Assembly (NCBI GenBank): GCA_977006965.1
Contig: OZ345372.1
Coordinates: 1,612,001-1,676,000, forward strand
Direction of reading: 5' to 3'
From: Phymatolithon calcareum
Lineage: Eukaryota; Rhodophyta; Florideophyceae; Hapalidiales
DNA: 64,000 nucleotides
Below, piece by piece: positions 41,060 through 51,572 of this stretch. The stretch's first letter is position 1. Each line of letters begins with the position of its first letter. Position numbers and translations under genes: made by a program. The notes beneath the pieces were generated by a model. That model searched no databases and was not told where the DNA came from. It worked only from the letters and a program-made list of their open reading frames with translations.

Positions 41060-42479
41060 TCCACGCGGCCTTATTTCACAGCAAAATGTCCGTTTGAGTA
41101 ATGAGTCACCACGTCTGTTCTGATCTGAATGTACTGCGCATTGTGGTTTTCAGAGTTCCGATGAAATCAGTAAACCCTTGTGCGAAGCCATCGGAATAGT
41201 ACGAACCGTATTCGTCCTCGACCAAATACCGCATTTCAAAGTGGCCAATCTGCGGCATAATTAGTGGCCACCCCGACGAATACCTTAGCTTTTAGTGTTC
41301 GCCAAAATTTTCCGCGTGGTTTATTCCAAAGGAGGACAAACATCTGTATGATTTGCTTCAGAAGAAGTTCAATACCCCATGACAGTCGTGTAGAGCGCCA
41401 ATGCTTTTGGGCAGCAACAAGCCTCCTCATGAATGAATCCTTCCATTCTTGCCGTGGAAGACAAGTGACTCTGGAAGGAGAAAAATCGAGACTGTTTTTG
41501 ACTCATGGTCAATTGTGAGTAATAATATTCCAGTGAGAGAGCTAGGGAAAGTTTCTTCGTTCTCTGTGGCTATCACTTTCAAAGCTGGAAATCCAAGAAT
41601 GATTAGCATGACCAGGAACGGCGACTTACGAGTATCTCCTGTTTTCCGGTCGAGCTCTTCTTCAACTTTCGACTCTCATTTAATGAGCTTGAACTTCTCT
41701 AACAACCCTCATACAAGAACTTCGCGTTCCTCGTTCAGATCGACGTACGTTTTACATTTCGGAAAACACAGAGGAGAGCTGTTCGCTCGAGAATAATTTG
41801 ATGCCGACTTGTGCAGAACTCGTGTTCCATCCGAGTGCTTCGGCTTCATTTTCTTTCGTTCTTTTATTGCAGGTTTCGGAGTTGTCCTAGAACAACTCCA
41901 CATCCTTACGGCTACAGTAGACTTTAAAAGATACGAGTGGTACTTGATGTCAAAACAGCTCAAAGCCGCACAAAGTACAGAGCTTCAGGGAGCTTAACAT
42001 CTAAATCTCTACGCAACCAATCCTCAGCTGTCGTCCTTCAAAGGGATGACCCGGGTTGGAAACCATTTAGGACGCTCACGGTAGCTGTTCATCTCGTTAC
42101 CTTCTTTTATTTCCTTCTGTTCTCTCTTCCAGCTTCCTTTAGCATTGCGGCACACCACTCAGGGCGGAATCCATGTACTACCAAACTAACGGAAGGTGAT
42201 AGTCTTCTCCCATGGGGAGGCCGAAGCACAGCTCTTGCTATTTCAAAAAACCCTGCATTGGAGCGGGGAAAAACGCCTGACTATGCTCTTGTCTCCTTCC
42301 TGTGACGCACAGGTGCACGCGTGGCAACTTCATTTTCTGAAACCCAAGATGCCAAAAGACGTTTCACGGTCTCAGCCACTGATCCAATGGAGCGACTAGT
42401 GTCGTAGAAGATCAGCGCGAATACAAACTAGCGTGCTTCGTTGCTTCAATTTACAGAGGGCACATTTCATGATTGTACT

Positions 42480-42861
42480 GATTGTCAGAGAGACCTTCTT
42501 GAGAATTCGATTTTTGCGTCCGCATTACCAGTCTGGAAGAGTCTTCATTACCAGTCATTATTTCGTGGACTGATTTCGAGGACGCGGCATAGGTCTAGGT
42601 GGCTGCTGTGTACATTTTTTCACATGACGATTTCTAGTGGAATTGCTTCTCAACCAAACTTTTCGTTATGTATACAAGTTTTTGCTCAAAAGTGTGTGAA
42701 AACATCTGAAGCGAAAGTTTGCAAACACGTGGAATAAGCCACACAGACCTATACCGCGTCCTCGTAACCAGTCCACGAAATAATGACTGGCAATGAGGGC
42801 TTTTTTGACTGGGCCTCTGCCGCGATTTTGATGAATTCTCAAGAAGGCTCCTCTGTCAATC
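42480..42861. mobile_element. Foldback (long inverted repeat) element inside the pseudogene
   Basis: Arms of about 128 bp (42480-42607 and 42735-42861) are inverted copies. Outer parts share GATTG.CAGAG and CCTTCTTGAGAATTC and are diverged in the middle; inner parts (CAGTCATTATTTCGTGGACTG, then CGAGGACGCGG) are about 90% alike. The 127-bp centre is unrelated. No coding frame and no clear target duplication are seen. The TTCTCAAGAAGG end also occurs at about 24900. Confidence 0.65.
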
Positions 42862-44140
42862 ACCGAAGTTGTGTGCATTATTTCTTGAAGGTGGGATTGT
42901 CCCTCGTATCCTCCATATTTGCATCAAGTCTATCTCCTGACTCTAATGCAAGACAATTGACCACGTCAACGCTTGTCAGTAGCAACATATGATTGGGACT
43001 GATATCCAAGAGAAGAAGAAAATCCCTCTTTTCGTCCTGGTAGGACATGAAATGTTTGATCGTAGTCATGGCAGCGTGGTAGCCCAGCTGATTCATGAGA
43101 GTATCCATTCGTGGATCTTTTCTTCCCAGCTCACAATTGTGCTATTTTGCCAGAAAACCCTGCCATCTTGGTTTAGAAGCTCAATGCTTTCTTCCAAGAC
43201 GGCCGAAACGTACGCCGGCTGAACAGCTGTAATATTTTCAATAGCTCAAAGACGTTTTATGCCAATCATCTTTTGCTGCATCTCTGATTGTCGCCTCTTG
43301 ATCTTCGAAGTTTAATGTATGGTGGAAGCATGCATCGCTCTGAGATATCCATATACGATGCGCGAAAGTTTCCGCGGCACTCATGGGAATAGTGCGGGAC
43401 GCACGGGAAGCTCAGCATTGGAAAATTGATTATTTAAAAGGGAGCTATTTACGACCATGTGATAATACACAGTCCTCTTGATATTCTTCAACGACATGCT
43501 AAATACACCATCATACTTTTCCATGTTACCCTGCGCCCAGTTATAGAAGTGCACGCCATTCTTCTTCATACGTTGGGCGACATCAAAAAGACGAAATAGA
43601 CAGGGCTGAGTGGAATGGTTTCCATCATAGGAGAAACAGTGGGTGTAGAGGAAGAATATGTTTCGTGCGAATAGCTTTCGTTGCTTGTGGTATCTTTTAG
43701 TGCAGCAGATGCAAATTCGGTTCGGTCGGCGGAGAAAAAGGGGAGGCAGGTTGTCTCCGGGACAATGACTAGTTACACACAAAGACAAGGCTGGTTTTCA
43801 CATTGTCAACAAAACGGAGCAGAGGGCGTTTCCATTGCAGGCGGCAGGAATTTATCTTTTGAAAGCACGGTACAAACTCCGAGAGAATAGCATAACGAGG
43901 AGAAGAATAGCCCAGGCTCAAAAGACGTCTGAAAGCGTATTGTTCCAGGTTCTCAATTCGTACAGTAGAATGAGCCGCCATATCGTTTGCAAAAAATGGT
44001 AACTGTTCAATACTGCCGCCGCAATAGCCGCTACTGCTTCCTTTTAGTCACTATTGTTGATTTGGACAGCGATGTAGAAGATGACACAGCCAAACGTAGG
44101 CAAATAGACAAATAACTGTACTTTGCGACAGGTGTCGCGG

Positions 44141-44819
44141 ATGGACCTTGTTGCTCGCCAAGCAAATATCCCGTTTGCTATTCTCGCATAACGACATTGG
44201 GAGTTAAGAGCTTTCTTGGCCACACAATACCCATAACGTGTGTGTATCGTCTGCGCACTGTTTGTCAAACGTTCAAGATTATTAGCGTTAGTGTCACTTA
44301 GCACTATTAAATTGTCCTTGAATTGGACAGTCAGATCAAGGTTGGATAATCCGGAGATTATGGTGATTCAACCCTTTGTATCAATGACCTCCCGATACCG
44401 AAGTTGCCATGCTTTCTCGAATGAGCGAGATGACTTATTCGCGCACCAGCCTGATATCAATCAAAGTCAAGCTTTCCGCTTGGCGAGATGACTTGATGAA
44501 GTCAGCAATTGTCGTCCTTTGATTCACAGCCCTAAGGTAGGATCAAAAGAGGATAATAGGTTCTACGATTGTAGTGCCTGAATGGTCTATGAATCAGTAG
44601 CTGCGTCCACGACGAGTGGTACGCGCTGTCTTCAGCGATCGGTTTCTGCCGCACTAGCTTGCGCTAGAATTTGACGTGTGGTTATTCCTTCTTGTTCTTG
44701 ATGCTTGGGTTCCTTCTCAGTGAGGAACTCCCAGCGAGCTTTTATATCATTTCTGCTACACCAATTTCGTCACCCAACTTGGGTAATCATTTGCGTTCCT
44801 ATTGAACACGAAAGTAAAC
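44141..44819. other. Non-coding stretch upstream of the pseudogene
   Basis: No open frame of interest and no family motif. If the pseudogene arose by segmental duplication, part of this could be its decayed 5' flank, but I cannot align it to the sequence before 9785. Confidence 0.3.
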
Positions 44820-45170
44820 TATCCACGAAATCAGTCGAATGATTGCTACTGTAATACACGCAATAAGTGTTGCGTGCAATGTATACGATCAGGCCTTCTA
44901 CGTCGCGCTGGTCCACGTGGAATACCACGAACACGCTCTAGTCCCCATGCTGAGTCTCGACAGTTAGCAAGACAGTGTCTGCTAGGTGATCAGCTTGATT
45001 ATTATCAGCTGACACTTCGAGTGTGAGACCATGCGTGTCATCACAGTTAGCTTCACTTATCCAGGGGTATATAAGTAGCTCAAATATGCACCTTCAATAA
45101 AGGAAGGTACCGATTTCTGCACAGACTTCCACTTGTTGGTCATTTAGTTAACGGCGAGTGGAACTATAGC
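44820..45170 (+). repeat. Possible solo LTR or LTR-like promoter segment
   Basis: A GTATATAAG box at about 45067 is followed 28 bp later by AATAAA at 45096, the TATA-to-polyA spacing of an LTR R region. Downstream an ATG at 45172 opens a short decayed frame (MAQIKKMSLG), and further on a peptide TALEHYVELEG appears in another frame. There is no second copy in the window and no clear TG...CA ends, so this is tentative. Confidence 0.28.
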
Positions 45171-45784
45171 GATGGCGCAGATAAAGAAGATGAGTCTCGG
45201 GTCATCCGTTTGCTCTCGCAGTTTCGAAGTCGAGGAATAACATTCGCGCGAAGACAAGAAACAGCGTATCTCTAGCGACTCTGTTTGGCAGACAGTTGCG
45301 TGTTCTCATCACCGTTTGACGAACTTTAGAGACAGTTTGATTGGCTCTGAACGACCGGCACTTCAATTTCCACGGTCTTTGATCAGATTCGGAATGGTAC
45401 GGACGCGACAGCACTCGAGCACTACGTTGAGTTGGAAGGTAGTCGGCAGAAGAATCAACAAGTTTTGGTCTGGCTCAGTGCTCCTTCGGGAGCGCACAGA
45501 GAGAAGTGGCTGGTGTAGGCGTCGCGTCATGCCCGGTCCCCGCTTTGGGCAGCCAGCGGTCATAGTGGTTCACCACGACTTACTGGTGTGCGACGACATT
45601 CTTGAACAGCACGTGGACCTTCGTGAGGTTCTGCAATGCTGAGCGCGCGAAAGGTAATAAACTCTTCTTTTGTTCTGCACTGTTCATTGCCGTTTTGCGA
45701 CATTTGGAGCAGCAGAACTTGGCCATGGCGGAGACTCGCCGCGGGGGCTATAATATTTTTCCGCTCAGTGCTGTGTCATAATGC

Positions 45785-46008
45785 GCCAGTTTGTGCTTGG
45801 TCTTCCTCCATTTGCACCAATCTCACAGATGGAGATGATTCCTCTTACTGTGCCGTCCTGCTGCACTGTGGACGCAAATGCAGTGTGAATGGAAGGGCCG
45901 GTTTGTGTTTGGCCTTCCTCCATTTGCACCGATCTCACTTATGGCGATGATTCCTCTTACTGTACCGTCTTGCTGCACTGTGGACGCAAATGCAGTTCGA
46001 ATGGAAAG
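45785..46008. repeat. Two-copy tandem duplication, period 112 bp
   Basis: Units at 45785 and 45897 both begin GCCRGTTTGTG and share TTCCTCCATTTGCACC, GATGATTCCTCTTACTGT and CTGCACTGTGGACGCAAATG. They are about 90% alike by eye and non-coding. Confidence 0.85.
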
Positions 46009-46248
46009 GTTTGATATGTATTAAAGGCCATTGTTTCTACTTAGTTCTTGAGTTCCAGCGCAATGAGTTCTTCAATCCATGCGTCGTAAAGATTTTTGGC
46101 GTATGCCAGCCGTTGAGTGAGTACATGGCAATGGTCTCGTGCTTTAGCAAATCGAGGGCCGCAACGGAAGACAGTGAGAGGAACGAGGCTCAGTTGCTCG
46201 CACGGTAGAGGGATAGGTAACGATATATTTAAAAAGCTCCCAGCGCCT

Positions 46249-46975
46249 CACCTAAGTAACAGGGCTGGCTTTTCGAGAGGCTTTCTAATGTAGCGTAATG
46301 TGAACTGTCTTGGTGCAGAATTACTCCACCAAAGATAAGAAGAGCGCAACTCGGAGAGCACTTCGCACAGAGGCTTATACGAGGGAAGGACGAAATCGAG
46401 AAGGAAGAAAATTACGCTGGAAAAGAAGGGGACATACAGCAAGCAGAGATGGATATCCGCTATCTGCAGGAGCATGAGCTCCTAAGAGGCAGTACCGAGC
46501 GAGCCGTACGAGGGCTGGTGACCCACAAACACGAGAGCCACCGCCGACGACAGGAATGGATTGAAAAGGAAGAAGAAAAAGAGAGAAAAATTACCGTGGA
46601 CACTAAGGAGAAAGTAAGCCCTGTACTCCAAATTCGATCCAGGAAACACCGACTCCTAGCAGTTAAGTGGTTCTTCGGCCGCTTCCCACCACGAAGAGCA
46701 GAGTCGTACGTTGAACATTTCAACGAGGTCGCAGAAGAGAATCTGAAAACTCTACAACGAAATTTGACAAGTCCAAGAGCAGAAGAATCTTGGGAAAAAG
46801 GGACGAAAACGGCGATTGACAAACTTTTAGCACTGGAAATCCATATGTTAGAAGAAATGATAGTGTAATGTGATCTGATTGGGTAATGAGATGGCAGTAT
46901 CAACGGGAAGCTGCTCTGGTGTTGGTGAATACCGGCGTTGAGGGCTTCTAAAATAAAAATCTACAATTTCCCCCC
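46249..46975 (+). repeat. Element fragment with a 139-codon frame and TIR-like 3' end
   Basis: The frame 46449-46868 encodes a basic/acidic helical protein: HESHRRRQEWIEKEEEKER, VKWFFGRFPPRRAESYVEHF, then VAEENLKTLQRNLTSPRA and a C-terminal HMLEEMIV. It ends near a terminus (CCGGCGTTGAGGGCTTC, then AATTTCCCCCC at about 46975) that recurs inverted at 5926 and 39076. The protein family is not recognised. The best guess is an accessory gene or 3' end of a DNA transposon that ends with these repeats. Confidence 0.5.
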
Positions 46976-47304
46976 TGTAGCGTAATGTGGTCACTCATGA
47001 CCTCCTTAATTCGAATTTCTCTACTAACAAGTGCACGTGTGAGTCGGTTGCCCTCATCTTCCACATCAGGGCCCATGACTGATGCAGCTCACCACGACAA
47101 AAGTCAGCAATTAGATCTGTGAGCAAAAGATGAATTTCTACCAAGTTCGCCGTGCCCACACAGCGGCTGCAAACCTGGTCTTTTTCTTCTCCTCACTGCC
47201 AAGCTGCACGCTATCGGCAATCTCAAACTTTATCCCTTTCTGCCTTTGTCTCACGTTGCCTGAAGAAGTAGGCCAACATCTTGATGCAACAGTCAGCATC
47301 GCAT
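46976..47304. other. Spacer, nothing recognised
   Basis: No motif or repeat end is visible. The plus-strand frame that starts at 47130 owes its plausible part to the Sel1 fragment starting at about 47305. Confidence 0.3.
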
Positions 47305-47515
47305 TTTTGCTCCAACGTGTCGCAGACAACGTACTGGCAGACCCGGTGCGCGCTGTTGAGCTGTACAGCCGCGCTATTGAAGAAAGCGGACATATGGACG
47401 CGAGCTTGCCCCTTGCCTCCATATTTCCACCTTCTTCAATTGCGCAGATGTCCAGCTCAACTGCGAAAACCGCGTCTACCAGCACGTCATCACCGATAAC
47501 AATTGCGGGGACGTC
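47305..47515. repeat. Inverted pair of Sel1-type repeat coding units
   Basis: The plus strand (47305-47409) encodes QRVADNVLADPVRAVELYSR, AIEESGHMDASL. The minus strand of 47412-47515 encodes the same unit: VLVDAVFAVELDICAIEEGG, NMEARGKLAS. The DNA arms are roughly 75% alike and meet with almost no spacer. The consensus VRAVELYxRAIEEGGHxDA is a Sel1 repeat, so two units of a tandem Sel1 gene have been joined tail to tail. Confidence 0.65.
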
Positions 47516-48919
47516 CCAAGCCCGCAAGAACCACTAGCGCAGCAGGCCCGAGTTCTCGGGGCCCTTATCGGCAACTCGATCATTCGCTCTAAACGTCCCG
47601 AGCGCTCTCTCTGCCAGTGGGGTGACCATGGCCAGAGCACCATGCTTTGCGTATTGAAACGACCTACAACGCAGCTGGATAGATTATGCAATTACCCCCA
47701 AAATGCAGACGGAAGGATGTGACCTAGGTCTCACTGTTGACGATTGCTGTGGGACTGAAAAGCAGGTCGCATGCATCATCCTCAATAATCACGGACGAGC
47801 ACTCCATATCCACAGCGGACTCCAGGCTGAATGCGGCGAGCATGAGCGCCTACAGCGATTGTTGCGAGCACAACTCCGTCCGCTGGAGCGGCGAGGCATC
47901 AAGGGCGATTAACCAGCAAGACAACGCCCGCCTGGGGAATTTGCGTAGAGTTTTGCATATGAATGTTCTTCGTATTCAGCCTTGGTCTGCTCAGTTTCGT
48001 CCTCGCACGCGACAAGCAGAACGCACAAACAAGGACAGAGTGTTAGAAAGGCTACGGCTGACGCTCCGAAAACTGGGATATCCCTATGAGACGCATGCAG
48101 CATGACTCGCGCAAGTACCGCGAGTGGGCGAGGCACCGCTGCTGTTGGGTTGACCAGGGATAGTAAAAGAGACTCTTCGGTTGACGCACGCGCGAAATAT
48201 AGGTTGGCAAAACCCCGCTCGACGACCGCCGATGGACACGTGTGTTCTATCAAAGTGCAGCAACCCCCTCCAGGTCGACGATAGTCGTTGAATTCGTGTC
48301 TTCGATCAGTGTGGGAAAACTGGCCCTAGGCACAGTTTCCCACTCTGATAGTCGAGCAGGGGTTAGCTCGACCATCGCTTTTGTACAACCGTGATGCTAA
48401 ATTGCTATAATATGGTTACGCGCCCACATCCGACAGACGATGCCCTCCTTCGTCTTTTAAGATCCTGCTCTTTGCATTTTCAAGCATGAGCTCTCCGCGG
48501 CCGACATTTGATGCAAGCCCACTGCATAGTGCGCGCGAAATATGCCGTGCGACCAGTACGTCCTGCTGTGCGAATTCAGCGGACCACGCATCAAGCCTCG
48601 TGCCACCGTCCTCTGCTCCGCGATGACAGGGGTTGCTCTACCAAGGAGCCCTCACCATGTACGTGCGACACGTCATCGCACATGCGTTTCTGGCACAGCC
48701 GGTCGATGCTGAAGGGCTGCCTTGTTACGAGCAGTACGGATGCTGCGCGCGGGAATTCCGGGGGTAATACAGGCGCTGCGGGGCGGAAAACTAGACGGCA
48801 AGGTCAGCGAATAGAGCAAGACATGCGGCCAGCCCGGCACTGCTGTTGCTGCGGGCGCCACCATCGCGGATACTCGTTAAGGGATAGGGACAATGACGAT
48901 GGGATTTGTGCATGACATG
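47516..48919. other. Region without recognised gene; imperfect hairpin near 48330
   Basis: Several 60-135 codon frames overlap on both strands and none is convincing. An imperfect stem (GATCAGTGTGGGAAAACTG against CAGTTTCCCACTCTGAT) spans about 48304-48351. Confidence 0.3.
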
Positions 48920-49200
48920 CGAATCGCGTACCGTTATCTTCTACGCGTCCCGGAGTTGCGTGCGCAGTTGCGAGAACAGCGAGATGTTGGGAAAATTTGT
49001 CGCTTCGTGCTCTGGAAACCCGTTCCTGGCTCATGGTCGTTTGAACTAATACCTCTGGTTTCCACGAGCCATTGATGCCCAAATCTTGACAGGAACGATA
49101 CAAGCCATCGAGCAGCGCACTCCTCCGGCTATCTTGACTTCAGATAAGATACCGCAAAGCACGCCATAGTGTTGTGTCTTTCCGGATCGCTACAACGCAC
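48920..49200 (-). pseudogene. Another fragment of the 1447-aa gene family
   Basis: The minus strand encodes ERHNTMACFAVSYLKSR, a stop, then, in shifting frames, a match to the WLVSFLARFG segment and LGINGSW-like sequence, and SDKFSQHLAVLATAHATPGRVEDNGT. The intact gene has ERHSAMARFVASCLKSRKPE and QAAQNLAVLAFAHTTQGSVEGNG at about residues 352-441. The DNA of 49100-49150 matches 10880-10930 almost base for base. It is the only copy here that covers the part deleted from the 40-44 kb pseudogene. Confidence 0.7.
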
Positions 49201-49303
49201 TGTTCGCGGCGGTGCACATCCGCGTCTTGGAGATCGAGATAGGACGACGGCCCGTCCGGAGTGGCGAACGTCATGCATTACCGACTGGAGGGAACAGCAA
49301 TGC

Positions 49304-49372
49304 TGGAACACACTGACCGTCATTATCGACCCGCTTAGAGCCTCACTTGATAATGACGGTCAGTGTGTTCCA
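49304..49372. repeat. 24-bp perfect hairpin with 21-nt loop
   Basis: The arms 49304-49327 (starting TGGAACACACTGACCGTC) and 49349-49372 are exact reverse complements. It lies just beyond the pseudogene fragment and before the TIR element at 49424. Confidence 0.9.
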
Positions 49373-49423
49373 TGGGATGTAGCAATATTGCTTGATTCTT
49401 CAGTTTTCAGGACATGTGCAGCT

Positions 49424-50286
49424 GGGGGGTGCGGGAAATTTCGATATCTGCATAAATGTGTAAACCTTTCCTCAAAATACTAGAGTCTCTGAATATAGAT
49501 TTGGAGCTGCTTGAGAACATATATTTTGTTACATTTTTGAAAAGATGCATTTGTAAGTAGGCTTTGCTGGACAATCAGCATGCTTCAATATTACGTGCCC
49601 TGAGTTCCGTAACTCGATATACTGCCCCGAAACTTTTGCGAAACTTTCGCGAAACTTATGCCTAGCTAAATTTTCGAATACAGTCATTGAGAATCTTTGT
49701 CAGGCGAAAGTTAATCGTTAAAATCGCTTGATTTCGCTTTTTAGGCCAAAACCTGGTACCAGAGATTGAACTTAAGCATATTTCTGAAATAGTTTACCAA
49801 AATCTTAAAAAAAAGTTGCCGAAAGTTACTGTCGAAAGTGCGAAATTTCGCACTTTCGGCAAAAGTTTCGCAAATTGGACCACTACTTTTGCCCATATCA
49901 TGCCCGAATTTTAGCGTTTCTTTTTCAAGTCCATGCGCAGCATAGTAAGACCTACTAATTATGCTGCACAACTATTAGTGTATCCTAATGGCGGCCGAAC
50001 TTTTGCCCCTCGAACTCTACCTTAAAACAACGAGAGGCAAAACTTTCGAAAGTTTTTTAGTGTTGAGGGCCCGCCGAATATCACAAGAAGAGGAGAGAGT
50101 TACGAAACGTTCAACGTGTCTGTGCATCAGCAATCTGTCATAGCGGGCTTTTTGTGCATCTCTTTCCGTAACAGATGTCCCACAACAGCCTGGGTACATT
50201 ACACACATTACACGTGTTTTTAGTTTTGATCTTTAATATGCTTGTTCCAGAGCTTTTGTGTTTTTTCGATATTTCCCGCACCCCCC
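49424..50286. mobile_element. Possible TIR element with GGGGGGTGCGGGAAAT ends
   Basis: GGGGGGTGCGGGAAAT at 49424-49439 is found inverted at 50271-50286, giving an 863-bp unit. The interior is rich in CGAAACTTT/AAAGTTTCG words and has a perfect 26-bp palindrome at 49833-49858 (centre GCGAAATTTCGC). No target duplication is clear and there is no coding frame beyond 76 codons. It is probably a non-autonomous DNA transposon of unknown superfamily. Confidence 0.5.
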
Positions 50287-50328
50287 TGGGGTTACAGAGG
50301 CCAATTGTAAATTGTAATAAACATCATA

Positions 50329-50750
50329 CAGTCGATCCTCGATTTTTAGAACACAGAATGCCTGTCCCAGGTCGATTTCGCATTAAATTTTAACGAAAAT
50401 AAAGGATTACTGAATACTCGAATATAGAATATCTGAACTCATGGTTTCAAACCAAAAGGCTATTTTTTGATTATTTTTAGGCCTCTTGTATTCAAAGTCC
50501 ATCACTGGGGATTTTCTATGACAGGAGTCCCTTGGGCAGCTTGAAGCACGTGAAAAATTGCGATGTGCAGCTCAGCCGCGGTTGGATTCCCAATGTAGTA
50601 CAGCACAGCTTCTTCAAAGCTGACATAAATTGTAATCTTGAGCTGTAATTTTTTTAGTTTCGCTATGATACGACTTCGATACGTGAATAGCCTCGATTTT
50701 TGAATATCAGGGTAGCTGACATTGCCTATGCAAAAATCGAGGATCGACTG
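50329..50750. mobile_element. Pogo/Tigger-like MITE A, 422 bp
   Basis: It starts CAGTCGATCCTCGATTTTT and ends with the exact inverted copy, and is flanked by TA on both sides (50327-50328, 50751-50752). CAGTCxxxCCTCGAT ends and a TA duplication are the signature of the pogo/Tigger branch of Tc1/mariner. The interior is non-coding and AT-rich, and it shares AACGAAAATAAAGGATT with MITE B. Confidence 0.88.
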
Positions 50751-51149
50751 TACCACCGTTTTCTTCCCGCGTTATTGGTTTCAATTTTCTTGACTCCACA
50801 TCAGTTACTGAGCGGCGATTACCCTGGCTTAGATTCCGACCGGCATCGCAAATGCAGAGCTGTCCTCTGGCAGCTCGATTTGCAATGGCTGACCTGAAGC
50901 CTTGAATGCACTTTCAGTGGAGGTGTAACCAGTGGATGATGTTTGTTCGAAGGGTTTTTGTCTTTAGAGGATGGTGAAGTTCCGCTGCTGGAGAGAGCTT
51001 CTTTGCTTAAGTAGTCTAGCTCCAGAGGGTGTACCCGTACTGTAGTAGTGCACTGTCGGTGAAATAATTAGACCAGTGTCGGTCTACGCCAGCAGGGCTC
51101 GGAACAATTCAGTTGCAAGAGATTGCTGCTCAAGTTGTAATGCGCAATA

Positions 51150-51572
51150 CAGTCAGACCTCGATAAATGGAACCTCTTTTTTAGAATAACCTCGGTTATC
51201 AGCATAATCGGGTGCTCCACGAATACCGTATCGGCCAAAATGTAACGAAAATTAAAGGATTCTAGAATATTTGATAGGGGGATTTTTTCATGTTCGAGGT
51301 CACGGGGCATACCTTAAATTTTGTTCTAATTTTGTTTAGCGTACACGGAGCATATCCTCACTTGTAGAACACTGTAAGTACTTTTCATGTTTCTCCTGCC
51401 ATTGGCATACAGTACAGTACAGTGCAGTAAAAGTTGACACAGTGGTGTAAAGCTACTGTTCGGCACACGTGTGATCCAAAACTTATGATTCAAAATTCGA
51501 CTTGAGAATAACCTCGACTTTGAGAATATTGGACCATTCCACATTGCCCATCCATTTATCAAGGCCTGACTG
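51150..51572. mobile_element. Pogo/Tigger-like MITE B, 423 bp
   Basis: It starts CAGTCAGACCTCGATAAATG and ends with the inverted CATTTATCAAGGCCTGACTG, with TA at 51148-51149 and 51573-51574. It is almost the same length as MITE A, 400 bp away, in the same orientation as judged by the shared GAAAATTAAAGGATT block. It also carries inner AGAATAACCTCG words near both ends. Confidence 0.85.

Larger units (their letters stand above)
40345..44140 (-). pseudogene. Decayed copy of the 1447-aa membrane Sel1-family gene
   Basis: Read on the minus strand from 44140 down, fragments follow the order of the intact protein. These are LPTFGCVIFYIAVQINNSD (N-terminal membrane segment), SCRLQWKRPLLRF, FYNWAQGNMEKYDG with IKRTVYYHMVVNSSLLNNQ, MDTLMNQLGYHAAMTTI with LLLTSVDVVNCLALESGDR, MLIILGFPALKVIATEN, RRLVAAQKHWRSTRLSWG, MPQIGHFEMRYLVEDEYG, and FKTLHNRTHIVEHCRPV to the 40345 edge. 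Frameshifts, stops and a deletion of the part matching residues about 350-465 make it non-functional. It is interrupted by a hAT MITE (40669-41059), by foreign sequence at about 42000-42870 including a foldback element, and is cut at its 3' end by a LINE tail. Confidence 0.88.
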
